A stretch of DNA of 64,000 nucleotides, taken from the NCBI RefSeq assembly GCF_009857135.1, contig NZ_CP047318.1, forward strand, positions 2,976,001 to 3,040,000, read 5' to 3'. Position numbers and translations under genes: made by a program. Of this stretch, positions 52,063 through 62,986 are shown in pieces; position 1 is the first letter of the stretch; each line of letters opens with the position of its first letter. The stretch is from Streptomyces sp. HM190 (GTDB lineage Bacteria; Actinomycetota; Actinomycetes; Streptomycetales; Streptomycetaceae). The notes beneath the pieces are model-generated. The model saw only the letters and a list, made by a program, of their open reading frames with translations. It did no database searches and was not told the origin of the DNA.

Positions 52063-53379
52063 ATGTCGCAGATGCCCCAGCCGACCGCGCTGACGAAATG
52101 CCCGATCTGCGAGTGGCCCCTCGCCTCGGACGACCGCTTCTGCGGTGCGTGCGGCCACGACCTGTCGGCGGTGCCCGCGCCGCCGGAGGACCACCCGACC
52201 CTGACGATGAACGGGACGGCCGGTGACGCGCCGGACGAGGCCGCGTCCGTGGCCTGGCCCGTCGCCTCCGAACCCAGTGCGGGCACACCACCGCCGGTGG
52301 TCCGCCCCACCGACATCCCGGGCACCGACTCCGGCGGTGGCGAACTGTCCGGCCCCGGCCGCGGCGTGCGGTTCGACCGGCCCAGCGAGCCCGAGGAGTA
52401 CCCGCTGGCCGCGCCGCAGCCGCCGGACCCGCGCACCACGGACCTCGCGACCCCGTCGGCCGGCACGAAGCTGTGCGTGGCCTGCCGCGCGGGCCAGGTC
52501 GACCGGGATGGCTACTGCGAGAACTGCGGTCACGCACAGCCACGTGAACGCGACCACATGGAGCAGGAGTTGGGCGCGGTCGCCGCGGTCAGCGACCGAG
52601 GACTGCGCCATCACCGCAACGAGGACGCGTTCGCCGTGTCCTCGACCGCGCTGCCCGACGGCTCACCCGCGGTCGTCGCGATCGTCTGCGACGGCGTGTC
52701 CTCCGCGACCCGCCCCGACGACGCCTCGCTCGCCGCGGCCCGCGCCGCGAACGAGACGCTGCTGGAGTCCCTGCCTCGCGGCACGCACCCGCAGCAGGCG
52801 ATGCACGACGCGATCGTCGCCGCGTCCCGCGCGGTGAACGCCCTCGCCGACGAACCGGAGACCGCCCAGGAGCACGCCCCGCACCAGAACGCGCCGGCGT
52901 GCACCATCGTCGGCTCCGTCGTCACGCCCACCCTGCTCGTCGTCGGCTGGGTCGGCGACAGCCGCGCCTACTGGGTGCCCGTGGACCGCGGCGCGCCCTC
53001 GGCCCGGCTCACCGAGGACGACTCGTGGGCAGCGCAGATGGTGGCCGCGGGACTGATGAACGAGGCCGAGGCGTACGCCGACGAACGCGCCCACGCGATC
53101 ACCGGCTGGCTCGGGGCGGACGCGTACGAACTGGAGCCGCACACCGCTTCCTTCAAACCGGACCGGCCGGGTGTGGTGGTGGTGTGCACCGACGGACTGT
53201 GGAACTACGCGGAGGCCGCCGAGGAGATGGCCGAGGCCGTCCCCCTCGACGCGGCCCAGCGCCCACTGCACTGCGCACAGGTCCTCGTCGGCCGGGCCCT
53301 GGACGGGGGCGGCCACGACAACGTAACAGTGGCCGTCCTGCCGTTCCCGGCCCCGCCCCAGGGGGCAGGATCGGCCTGA
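52063..53379 (+). CDS. PP2C-family protein phosphatase with zinc ribbons
   Basis: 438 residues. Two zinc ribbons (C13/C16/C27/C30 and C138/C141/C152/C155) flank a Pro-rich linker. The PP2C domain covers about 168-430 with metal-site motifs RNEDAF, VCDGVSS, GDSRAYW, CTDGLWNY and GGHDNVTV. It starts 3 bases after the pknG stop and is the natural antagonist of the kinase. No membrane segment, so it acts in the cytosol. Confidence 0.92.
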   Translation: MSQMPQPTALTKCPICEWPLASDDRFCGACGHDLSAVPAPPEDHPTLTMNGTAGDAPDEAASVAWPVASEPSAGTPPPVVRPTDIPGTDSGGGELSGPGRGVRFDRPSEPEEYPLAAPQPPDPRTTDLATPSAGTKLCVACRAGQVDRDGYCENCGHAQPRERDHMEQELGAVAAVSDRGLRHHRNEDAFAVSSTALPDGSPAVVAIVCDGVSSATRPDDASLAAARAANETLLESLPRGTHPQQAMHDAIVAASRAVNALADEPETAQEHAPHQNAPACTIVGSVVTPTLLVVGWVGDSRAYWVPVDRGAPSARLTEDDSWAAQMVAAGLMNEAEAYADERAHAITGWLGADAYELEPHTASFKPDRPGVVVVCTDGLWNYAEAAEEMAEAVPLDAAQRPLHCAQVLVGRALDGGGHDNVTVAVLPFPAPPQGAGSA

Positions 53380-53520
53380 GGACGCTCGCGGGGCGGGGAC
53401 TCGCGGGCACCTCGGCGGCCGGAGGGAACGGCCGACGGACCGGAGGGGACCGGTCCGGGCAGAGGCACGCACAGTCATCACCCCACGTGCTGTGGGGCCG
53501 CTAGGGGGAGCAGATCAGGC

Positions 53521-54867
53521 ATGGCCATTTTCTCGAAGTCGAACGTGCCGCAGTTCTCGGTGGACGTGTACCAGAACGAGTACCTGCCGGAGGGCGGCCG
53601 CGAGGTCAACGCGATCGTGACGGTGAGCGCGACGGGCGGCGGCACCGTGGGCAGCGCGGTCACGGCGCCGCACCTCTACTCGCCCGGCCAGGGCCCGTCC
53701 GCCGCCGTGGCGATCATGGTCGACTGCTCGGGGTCGATGGACTACCCGCCGACCAAGATGCGCAACGCCCGCGACGCCACGGCCGCCGCGATCGACACCC
53801 TGCGCGACGGGGTCCACTTCGCGGTGATCGACGGCACACATGTGGCCCGCGAGGTCTACCCCGGCGGCGGCCGGCTCGCCGTCGCCGACCCCGCCACCCG
53901 GGACCAGGCCAAGCAGGCCCTGCGCAGGCTCAGGGCGGGCGGCGGCACCGCGATCGGCACCTGGCTGAGGCTCGCCGACCGGCTGCTCGCCTCGGCCGAC
54001 GTCGAGATACGCCACGGCATCCTGCTCACCGACGGCCGCAACGAGCACGAGTCGCCCGAGGACCTGCGGGCCGCGCTGGACGCCTGTGCCGGACGGTTCA
54101 CCTGTGACGCGCGTGGAGTGGGAACCGACTGGGAGGTCAAGGAGGTCACCGCGATCGCCTCCGCCCTCCTCGGCACCGCCGACATCGTCGCCGACCCGGC
54201 CGCCCTGTCCGCCGACTTCACCCAGATCATGGAGGCGACCATGGGCAAGGAGGTCGCCGACGTCGCCCTCCGGCTGTGGACACCGGTCGGCACCCGGATC
54301 AAGTACGTCAAGCAGGTCGCCCCCACCGTGGTCGATCTGACGGACCGTCGCACGGAGGCCGGCCCGCGCGCCGGCGACTACCCGACCGGCTCCTGGGGGG
54401 ACGAGTCCCGCGACTACCACGTGTGCGTCGAGGTCCCGCCCGCGTCCCTCGGCCAGGAGATGCTCGCCGCCCGTGTGTCCCTGGTCATCCCGCAGTCCGA
54501 CGGCGGCGCGCAGAACCTCGGCGCCCAGGGTCTGGTGAAGGCCGTGTGGACCGACGACATGGCGGCGTCCACCTCGATCAACCCCCAGGTCGCCCACTAC
54601 ACGGGTCAAGCCGAACTGGCACAAGTCATCCAACAGGGTCTCGATGCGCGTAAAGCGGGAGATGTCGACGGAGCGACGGCCAAGCTGGGGCGGGCCGTGC
54701 AACTGGCGAGTGCGTCGGGGAACGCGGATACTGCGAAACTGCTTGCGAAGGTGGTGGACGTGGTCGATGCGGCGACAGGTACTGTGCGACTGAAGGCGAA
54801 GGTCACGGAGGCCGACGAGATGACCCTCGAGACCCGGTCCACAAAGACTGTTCGTGTAAAGAAGTAG
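53521..54867 (+). CDS. VWA-domain protein (TerY-like)
   Basis: 448 residues. The von Willebrand A domain begins near 62; the MIDAS is D68-C-S70-G-S72 with further Thr in GGGTAIGTWL and Asp in LLTDGRNEH. A beta-sandwich region and a helical repeat (QVIQQGLDARKAGDVDGATA) follow. The tail EMTLETRSTKTVRVKK is Thr/Ser- and Lys-rich. With kinase and PP2C it forms the VWA-phosphatase-kinase triad known from TerY-P modules. GGGGGAG precedes the ATG. Confidence 0.88.
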   Translation: MAIFSKSNVPQFSVDVYQNEYLPEGGREVNAIVTVSATGGGTVGSAVTAPHLYSPGQGPSAAVAIMVDCSGSMDYPPTKMRNARDATAAAIDTLRDGVHFAVIDGTHVAREVYPGGGRLAVADPATRDQAKQALRRLRAGGGTAIGTWLRLADRLLASADVEIRHGILLTDGRNEHESPEDLRAALDACAGRFTCDARGVGTDWEVKEVTAIASALLGTADIVADPAALSADFTQIMEATMGKEVADVALRLWTPVGTRIKYVKQVAPTVVDLTDRRTEAGPRAGDYPTGSWGDESRDYHVCVEVPPASLGQEMLAARVSLVIPQSDGGAQNLGAQGLVKAVWTDDMAASTSINPQVAHYTGQAELAQVIQQGLDARKAGDVDGATAKLGRAVQLASASGNADTAKLLAKVVDVVDAATGTVRLKAKVTEADEMTLETRSTKTVRVKK

Positions 54868-55034
54868 ACAAGCAGTAGCAACAGCAGTAGCCGAGAAGTA
54901 CCGCGAACACCGAGTAGTACCGCTGCGAGAGAGCCTGGCTCCCCACCGGGGATCCGGACACGCTCGGCCAAACCGGCCCGTCGCGGCCACAGGACCCGGC
55001 CCGAGTGCCGGAAAGGAGAGGGGGAAGCGCCGAC

Positions 55035-56708
55035 ATGCCGACCTGCCCGAACGGACACCAGTCGGGTTCCGACGACTGGTGCGAGGTCTGCGGTCACCGT
55101 ATGGCCGGTGCCGTACCCCCGCCGCCCCCGCCGCCACCGCGCGCCGGTTACGGATACCCGCCGCCCGGTTCCCCTCCGCCGCCTCCGGGCGCGGGAGGCC
55201 CCGGGGGTCCCGGCGGACGCCCGCACCTCGCCGCCGAGCCGGAGCTCTGCCCGCAGTGCCGCACGCCCCGTGAGGGCGGCGCGCCGTTCTGCGAGGAGTG
55301 CCGGTGGAACTTCCTGACCAACACGGCGACCACGTACACCCCGGCCGCGCCGCGCCCCTCGACGCCCTCCCCCGGCCCCGGCGGGCCGGGCGGCCCCGGC
55401 CAGGGTCCGGGCGGGAACCCGTCGCTCCGCTTCCAGCAGCCGCCCCCGCCCTCCTACGGCGGCGGTGACGCGTACGACTACCAGAGCTCGCGCCCCTCGC
55501 AGATGAACCGTCCCGCCGAGCCCATCCCTCCGGGCCCTCCGTACGGCTCCGAGCCGGGCCCGGGCGGACCGGGCGGGCCGGGCGGACCGGGCGGTGGCCC
55601 TGGCGGACCGGGCGGCCCCTCGGGCCACGGTGGTCCCGGTGGCCATGGTGGTCCCGGTGGTCCTGGTGGTTCCGGGCGGGCGGGTGACCCCTCCGGGTTC
55701 GGCGGCGGGCCTTCGGGTCAGCCCGGCCAGCCCGGCCAGTCCGGTCCGTCCGCGTTCGGCGGCGACCGCTCGCGCCCCGGCCCGGCGGGCTTCGACGGCG
55801 ACCCCTCGCGACCGGTTCCCCCACCGCCCGGCCCGACGCCGGGTGGGCCGGGCGGCCCCGGCCTGAGCAGCCCCGGCGGTCCCGGTCTGACGGGCCCCGG
55901 CGGCTTCGGTGGTCCGGGCGGCCCCGGCGGCCGTGGCCCCGGCGGTCCGGGGCCCGGCGGCGGCCCCGGTGCCGGTGGGGCGCCCCAGGCGTTCCAGCAG
56001 TCGGGCCCCCCGGCCCCGCCCGTCTTCCCGCAGGAGACCGGGCGTCCGCAGCAGGGCGGTCCGGGTGGCCAGGGCGGTCCCGGTGGTCCGGGCCGTCCCG
56101 GTGGACATCCGCAGTCGGGTGCTCCCTCCTTCGGGGGCGACGACGACTGGGTGATCTCCCCGCCCTCGGGCGGCCCCGGTGGCTCCCGCGGACCGGGCGG
56201 TCCCGGCGGTCCCGGCGGCGCGGGAGCGCGCCCCGGCGGCTACGGCTACCCGCAGCCCGCCGTCACCCAGGCCCCGCCCGGCCCCTCGTACCAGCAGGGC
56301 CCGGCCACCTGGAGCGCGACCATCGGTCCCGACCGCGAGTACTTCATGGCGATGATGCAGCGCTCGGGCCCCGAGGCCGCCGGGCTGAACCTGCCCGCGT
56401 ACTCGCCCGAGCAGCAGCGCACCCTCACCGGCAACCAGATCACCATCGGCCGCCGCCGGCACTCCACCGGCGACACCCCCGACATCGATCTGTCCGTGCC
56501 GCCGGAGGACCCGGGTGTCTCGCACCAGCACGCCATGCTGGTGCAGCAGCCGGACGGCACCTGGGCGGTCGTCGACCAGAACTCCACCAACGGAACCACG
56601 GTCAACGGCTCCGAGGAGCCCATCCAGCCCTTCGTGCCGGTCCCCCTCCAGGACGGGGACCGGGTCCATGTGGGCGCGTGGACGACGATCACGATCCGCC
56701 GGGGCTGA
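55035..56708 (+). CDS. FHA-domain protein with zinc ribbons and Gly/Pro-rich linker
   Basis: 557 residues. Two zinc ribbons at the N-terminus (CPNGHQ...CEVC and CPQC...CEEC), a linker of about 330 residues of GGPGGP-type collagen-like repeats, then an FHA domain at about 455-557 with GRRRHSTGD, VSHQHAMLV and DQNSTNGT, the phosphothreonine-binding signature. It would dock phosphorylated partners of PknG. Family members such as GarA are short; this one differs by its linker and ribbons. ATG 55035 follows GGAGAGG; 167 bases separate it from the VWA gene. Confidence 0.9.
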   Translation: MPTCPNGHQSGSDDWCEVCGHRMAGAVPPPPPPPPRAGYGYPPPGSPPPPPGAGGPGGPGGRPHLAAEPELCPQCRTPREGGAPFCEECRWNFLTNTATTYTPAAPRPSTPSPGPGGPGGPGQGPGGNPSLRFQQPPPPSYGGGDAYDYQSSRPSQMNRPAEPIPPGPPYGSEPGPGGPGGPGGPGGGPGGPGGPSGHGGPGGHGGPGGPGGSGRAGDPSGFGGGPSGQPGQPGQSGPSAFGGDRSRPGPAGFDGDPSRPVPPPPGPTPGGPGGPGLSSPGGPGLTGPGGFGGPGGPGGRGPGGPGPGGGPGAGGAPQAFQQSGPPAPPVFPQETGRPQQGGPGGQGGPGGPGRPGGHPQSGAPSFGGDDDWVISPPSGGPGGSRGPGGPGGPGGAGARPGGYGYPQPAVTQAPPGPSYQQGPATWSATIGPDREYFMAMMQRSGPEAAGLNLPAYSPEQQRTLTGNQITIGRRRHSTGDTPDIDLSVPPEDPGVSHQHAMLVQQPDGTWAVVDQNSTNGTTVNGSEEPIQPFVPVPLQDGDRVHVGAWTTITIRRG

Positions 56709-56795
56709 CCCGCGAGGACATGACGATCGGGGTCGGCCGACCGGTTCGGCCGGCCCTGTTCCGCTGTCCGGGCCCCGTCGGCCGGTTCCCGGCGT

Positions 56796-57776
56796 TCACG
56801 ACCGGGGCCAGGCGTAGGGCCCTTCCGGGTCGTCCAGCCAGGCCCAGGCGCGGTCGCCGCTGACGGTGATGCCGAAGCGCTCACGCGACGGCATGCCCTC
56901 GCGCTGCCACAGTGCGAGCGCCTCGCGCGGGTCGAGGGCGCCCGCCGTCAGGGTCAGCAGGAACCGGAAGAGATCGTGGTCCCTGACCTGTCGCGCCAGC
57001 CCGCCCAGATGCGGACGCATCCCCTCCGGCTCCCCGCCCCCGCGCAACGGCACGAAGAACGCCGCCGTCCGCAGGAACCGCCCCTCCGCGTGCTCTTCGT
57101 CGAGGACGCGCAGCGCCACCAGCCCTGTGGCCATCGGTGTCAGCACCCGTCCGCCGGGGGCGCACTGGGCGAGCCAGGCACGCGGGACCGACGGGAGCGC
57201 GCAGGTCGCGATGATCCGGTCGTACGGGGCCCGTTCGGGGACTCCGCGTGCCCCGTCCCCGGTGACGACGGTCGGGTGGTACCCGGCCGCCCGCAGATGG
57301 GCGCGCGCCGCCTCCGTGATGTCGGCGTCCAGATCGACGGTGGTGACCAGGTCGTCGCCCAGTCGGTGCGCGAGCAGAGCAGCGTTGTAGCCGGTCCCCG
57401 CACCGATCTCCAGGACCCGGTGGCCGTCCTCGACCTCCAACTCGGCCAGCATCCTCGCCATCAGGGAGGGCTGGCTGCTGGAGGAGATCAACTCCCCGTC
57501 CCGGACCCGCGTGGCCAGTGGCGCGTCCGCGTACGCGCCCCGCACCCATCGCTCCCGCCGCCGCGGGTCGCGCTCCTCGCCCCACAGCCGCTCGAAGCCG
57601 CTCGCGCCCTCGACGTAGTAGTACGGGACGAAGAGGTGCCGCGGCACCGCCGCGAACGCCTCCCGCCAGACCGGGTCGGTGTCCCAGGCGCCGCTGCGTC
57701 CGATCTCGCGCACCAGCGCCGAACGTGCCTGCGCGGCGAGGCGTTCCAGGTCGTGGTCCACAGCGTGCGTGCCCAT
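56796..57776 (-). CDS. PCMT-type methyltransferase
   Basis: 326 residues. The SAM motif VLEIGAGTGYNAALLAHRLG and post-motif VVTGDGARG match protein-L-isoaspartate O-methyltransferases, preceded by SSSSQPSLMARML, the family's substrate loop. The C-terminal 110 residues are an actinobacterial extension. It may repair isoaspartyl sites or modify a peptide; no precursor peptide gene is adjacent. ATG 57776 by family start. Converges on the FHA gene. Confidence 0.85.
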   Translation of the reverse strand: MGTHAVDHDLERLAAQARSALVREIGRSGAWDTDPVWREAFAAVPRHLFVPYYYVEGASGFERLWGEERDPRRRERWVRGAYADAPLATRVRDGELISSSSQPSLMARMLAELEVEDGHRVLEIGAGTGYNAALLAHRLGDDLVTTVDLDADITEAARAHLRAAGYHPTVVTGDGARGVPERAPYDRIIATCALPSVPRAWLAQCAPGGRVLTPMATGLVALRVLDEEHAEGRFLRTAAFFVPLRGGGEPEGMRPHLGGLARQVRDHDLFRFLLTLTAGALDPREALALWQREGMPSRERFGITVSGDRAWAWLDDPEGPYAWPRS

Positions 57777-57959
57777 GTGTCCACTGTGCTGCCGGAGGCC
57801 CCCGGAGGCGAGTGTCGCAGCGGACAGGTCCGGAATCCGTCGTTCGCCGCCCGCGCACATCACCCGGAAGGCGCCGCCGAACCGGGCGGGGGGTGCCACC
57901 GGATCCCGGATTTCCGCGTGGTCCTAAGCCTTGAGTCCTCCGTCCCCCCGTCTGAGACC

Positions 57960-58373
57960 ATGGGAGACGTGAGAGAGATTCGGCGCGGCACGTTGCAGGA
58001 GCAGACCTTCTACGAACAGGTCGGTGGCGAGGAGACCTTCCGGCGCCTCGTGCGCCGGTTCTACGAGGGGGTCGCCGAGGACCCGATCCTTCGGCCCATG
58101 TATCCCGAGGAGGATCTGGGTCCGGCGGAGGAGCGCCTCGTGCTGTTCCTGATCCAGTACTGGGGTGGCCCCACCACGTACAGCGAGAACCGTGGCCACC
58201 CCCGCCTGCGGATGCGGCACGCCCCGTTCACCGTCGACCGGGCCGCGCACGACGCCTGGCTGAAGCACATGCGCGTCGCCGTCGACGAACTGGACCTCTC
58301 CGAGGAACACGCGCAGACCCTGTGGAACTACCTGACGTACGCGGCGGCCTCGATGGTGAACACCCCCGACTGA
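57960..58373 (+). CDS. glbO: Group II truncated haemoglobin
   Basis: 137 residues, 2-on-2 globin. TFYEQVGGEETFRRLVRRFY opens the fold, the CD-corner Tyr lies in LRPMYPEEDLGP, the proximal His in LRMRHAPF and the G8 Trp in TLWNYLTYAA, all marks of GlbO. Likely handles oxygen or reactive species. ATG 57960 fits the MGDVREI start; GTG 57969 is possible. Ends 17 bases from the converging gene. Confidence 0.93.
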   Translation: MGDVREIRRGTLQEQTFYEQVGGEETFRRLVRRFYEGVAEDPILRPMYPEEDLGPAEERLVLFLIQYWGGPTTYSENRGHPRLRMRHAPFTVDRAAHDAWLKHMRVAVDELDLSEEHAQTLWNYLTYAAASMVNTPD

Positions 58374-58390
58374 GCAGCCGAGCCGGGTGG

Positions 58391-59080
58391 TCAGCGGACG
58401 CTGACGTCCAGCGCGCCGAGTCCCGCGCGCCGTACGGCGATCGATCCGTACGGCGTGCGCAGGCGCAGCCACGCGCCCGACGAGAACAGTGCGGGCTCCT
58501 GCTCCTCCGCTGTGCGGCCCCGCGTGGGCCGGAGGAAGCCCAGTGACTGGGCCGCGTGCGCGGCGCGCACGGGCAGGGCAGTGTCCCCGACGGGCCGGGA
58601 CCAGATCTCCCGCCCGATCCGGTCCAGTTCGGTTCGGGTGCGCCGCTCCGGCGCCAGTTCCCCCGTGCGGGAGCGGAACTCGGCGACCGCCTCGGCGACA
58701 CGCGCGCGCACCGTCTCCTGGGCGGGCAGCCCCGCCACCCGGCGCCAGCCGCCGCGCGGGGGCAGCACCCCGGCCCACGGCGGGCCGGTGACGGCGTCGG
58801 GCACGACCACGGTGGCCGCCGACTCGTCGATCGTCTCCAGCAGTTCACCGGCCGACACGGTCACGTCGAGCGTGATGTCGAGGCCGTTCTCGTACGGCTT
58901 CGCCAGCCGTGCCGCCCGGATCGCCAGCACCTCGAAGGAGGGCGGTCTGCCGAAGACGGCGAGTGCGGTGCCGGCGGCCTGGAGACGCACCGCAGCACCC
59001 CGGTCGTAGTGGAGCAGCCGGGAGAGGAAGGCCGCGAGATCCGCCGCCTCCCCCTCGTCGGCGAGGTGGAGCACCGTCAT
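58391..59080 (-). CDS. Conserved hypothetical protein, last gene of ettA operon
   Basis: 229 residues, soluble. N-terminal block HLADEGEAADLAAFLSRLLH with YDRGAAVRLQAAG is typical of a conserved Streptomyces family, and the middle holds PDAVTGPPWAGVLPPRGGW. No motif I can assign. ATG 59080 overlaps the thioesterase stop (ATGA), which fixes the start and shows coupling. Confidence 0.82.
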   Translation of the reverse strand: MTVLHLADEGEAADLAAFLSRLLHYDRGAAVRLQAAGTALAVFGRPPSFEVLAIRAARLAKPYENGLDITLDVTVSAGELLETIDESAATVVVPDAVTGPPWAGVLPPRGGWRRVAGLPAQETVRARVAEAVAEFRSRTGELAPERRTRTELDRIGREIWSRPVGDTALPVRAAHAAQSLGFLRPTRGRTAEEQEPALFSSGAWLRLRTPYGSIAVRRAGLGALDVSVR

Positions 59081-59490
59081 GCGGCGACGGCCCCCTCCTT
59101 CTCGTCGTCCCGGTACTCCGCCAGGAACTCCCGTTCCTCCGCCGTGAGCCGACGGGGGCGCTGGGCCTCGAAGTCGAACGGCACGATCACCGTGGAGGCC
59201 GTGACGTAGACCTCGTCGGGGTCCTTGACCTCGTAGGTGATCGTGAAGGACGCCGCTCTTATCTCCGTGACCCACAGCTCGATGTCCACCGGCTTGTGCC
59301 GGTGGACGAGCTGCCGCCGGTAGTCGATCTCATGGCGTGCCACCACGGACCCCTGCTTGAAGTCCTTCTCCGGGCGGAACAGGAAGTCGATACGGGCCTC
59401 CTCCAGGTAGCGGAGGAAGACCACGTTGTTGACGTGGCCGTACGCGTCCATGTCCGCCCAGCGCAGTGGGCAGCGGTAGATGTGCCGCAA
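59077..59490 (-). CDS. Acyl-CoA thioesterase (4HBT hotdog fold)
   Basis: 137 residues. RCPLRWADMDAYGHVNNVVF carries the catalytic Asp and the HVNN signature of 4-hydroxybenzoyl-CoA-type thioesterases; LEEARIDFL follows. Cleaves an acyl-CoA of unknown chain. A TTG at 59490, two bases after the ettA stop, is the only start that fits the family N-terminus; longer frames run back inside ettA. Confidence 0.85.
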   Translation of the reverse strand: MRHIYRCPLRWADMDAYGHVNNVVFLRYLEEARIDFLFRPEKDFKQGSVVARHEIDYRRQLVHRHKPVDIELWVTEIRAASFTITYEVKDPDEVYVTASTVIVPFDFEAQRPRRLTAEEREFLAEYRDDEKEGAVAA

Positions 59491-59492
59491 GA

Positions 59493-61157
<1,665 letters not shown>

Positions 61158-61260
61158 GAGAAACCGTCCGGCAACTTGAAATCTGGCAGTGGGCAGTACC
61201 ACCCATCTTGCCGCACTGCCAGCCCTCGACGGAAACCGGATGGTGAGGCCCCGCAAGAGC

Positions 61261-61302
61261 GACGCGGCCCCGGCGCGCTGGGGGCGTCGCCGGGGCCGCG
61301 TC
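61261..61302 (-). terminator. Terminator between surface protein and ettA
   Basis: Perfect 15-base arms GACGCGGCCCCGGCG and complement, 12-base loop; insulates ettA from the upstream gene. Confidence 0.82.
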
Positions 61303-61363
61303 GTGCGCGGACGTCACCGCGCGGTCACTCGCTGTTGAGTTGCCAAGGAACTCTGCTCGTCGG

Positions 61364-62806
61364 CTACTGGTCCTGCTGCTCCCGCTTGCGCAGGACGATC
61401 ATCACGGCGCCGCCGATGACGACGAGAGCGATGGCGACGCCTCCGATCAACGGGGTCGCGCCGGAGCTGCCGGTCTCGGCGAGGTCGCCGGCGGAGTCGG
61501 TGACGGGGGTGCCGCCGACCGTCGCCGGGCTGGGCTCGCTCAGCGTCTGCACGGACTCGCCGGCCGCGTCGGCCTCGGTCTCCGTCCGGCAGTCGAGGAC
61601 ACCGCGGAACTGCTTCGCGAGGCCGTCCGCTCCCTTGATCGTGAAGTCGTAGGCCTGGTCCTCCTGGAGCGGGACGGTCACCGTGCGGGTCTCGCCCGCC
61701 TCGATGCCGTAGTCGATCCCCATCAGTTCGAAGGTGAAGGGCTCGTCACCGGGGTTGGCCACGGTGAGGTCGAGGCCGCCCTCGGCGCAGTTCTTCTCGG
61801 CGGACAGTGCGGGTATCGCGCCCGCGGTGGCCCAGGTGGCGGTGGCCGTGGCGGAGACCGTGGACGCGCTGGAGCCCGCGAGGATCTGGGTCTGGCTGCG
61901 GGTCTCGGAGGCGAAGGCACGGCCCACCGGCACGGTGGTGGAGGCCTCGACGGCCAGCTCGGCCGCGCCGTCCTCGACGTCCTCGGGCACCTCGAAGTAC
62001 AGCTCGCTGCCGTCACGGGCCGAGGTCACGGCCTTGCCGTCCGCGTCGACGACCTGCACCCCGGCCGCGGCGGCGTCCGACGGCGGGGTCACCGTCACGC
62101 CGTCGGCGTTGGTGCGCACCGTGACCGGCCCGAGGCGTTCGCCCGCCCGGCCGGCGACCGCCGGCGGGTCGAGGGTCAGCGAGGCCGCCGGCTCCGACAG
62201 GTTCCGGGCGCTCTTCTCCAGGTAGTCCGCGAGCTTCTCGGCCTCCGGGTCGAGGGCCGTCACGTCGGCCCCGTCGGAGTAGCGCCAGATCGCGACCTGG
62301 GTACCGGCCGCCGCGTCCTGCTCGGTGAGCCCCTTGGCGCCCGCCTTGCCGGCGAGGGCCGCGAGGTCGTTCACCTGCGGGTAGGAGTTCTGCAGGATCC
62401 AGTTGATCTTGCCGGCGTTCTTGTTGTGTCCCAGGGACGTGCCGCTCCAGGGGGTCTCCTGGTACGTGGCGTCCTTCTGCGTGGGGTTCTGGACGTCGAC
62501 GCAGTAGGTCTGCAGGGTGCCGCCGCCGTCGACGAACATCTCGAACAGGCCGGCGGGCAGTTGTTGTTCCTCGCCGTCGGTACGGAGCACGGCCGTCCCG
62601 TAGGTCTTCAGGCCGCCTATGGTGGCCGTCGCCCCGCCGGGGCTCTGCACCTTCTCCTCGTCGGCGGCGGCCGTGCCCGCGGTGACGATCGCACCCGCGA
62701 CGACGAGGCCGGTCGCGAGCGACACGGCGGCGTGACGGGCCGCCCCTCGTCTGCAAGCGGACCACCCGGACGACACGGTGAACGGCGCCGAGAACGAAGA
62801 AACCAC
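61364..62806 (-). CDS. Sortase-anchored Cys-Gln thioester-domain surface protein
   Basis: 480 residues. Signal peptide to about residue 50 (SLATGLVVAGAIVTAGTAAA). The thioester domain has the Cys in QTYCVDVQNPT and the Gln in GTQVAIWRYSDG, which in this family form an internal thioester for covalent adhesion. Two Ig-like regions follow, then a LAETG sortase motif, a membrane helix and a KREQQ tail. Exported and linked to peptidoglycan by a class E-type sortase. GTG 62806 lies 6 bases after GAAGGGAA. Confidence 0.87.
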   Translation of the reverse strand: MVSSFSAPFTVSSGWSACRRGAARHAAVSLATGLVVAGAIVTAGTAAADEEKVQSPGGATATIGGLKTYGTAVLRTDGEEQQLPAGLFEMFVDGGGTLQTYCVDVQNPTQKDATYQETPWSGTSLGHNKNAGKINWILQNSYPQVNDLAALAGKAGAKGLTEQDAAAGTQVAIWRYSDGADVTALDPEAEKLADYLEKSARNLSEPAASLTLDPPAVAGRAGERLGPVTVRTNADGVTVTPPSDAAAAGVQVVDADGKAVTSARDGSELYFEVPEDVEDGAAELAVEASTTVPVGRAFASETRSQTQILAGSSASTVSATATATWATAGAIPALSAEKNCAEGGLDLTVANPGDEPFTFELMGIDYGIEAGETRTVTVPLQEDQAYDFTIKGADGLAKQFRGVLDCRTETEADAAGESVQTLSEPSPATVGGTPVTDSAGDLAETGSSGATPLIGGVAIALVVIGGAVMIVLRKREQQDQ

Positions 62807-62986
62807 AGAATTTCCCTTCGAGCAGGACCCGTTGACGTGGGGGGTTGTGGTCCCACCAGCAGAATCAGAAGCCCCGTGAGCTATGCCCGGCATCCTAGGG
62901 ATGCGGCGCTTCGCTCTTCCCAGTCGTATGGTCGGACAACCGATCCGACTCGGAATCGTTATCGCCCGCACAGGCCACGGACAGGT

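Noticed and set aside
56709..56795. Terminator between FHA gene and methyltransferase gene
   Set aside because: CGGCCG pairs exist, but the stems are short and mismatched, unlike the clear hairpins elsewhere.
56796..57776. Methyltransferase as part of a lanthipeptide or RiPP cluster
   Set aside because: No precursor, cyclase or other maturation gene lies nearby; neighbours are signalling and globin genes.
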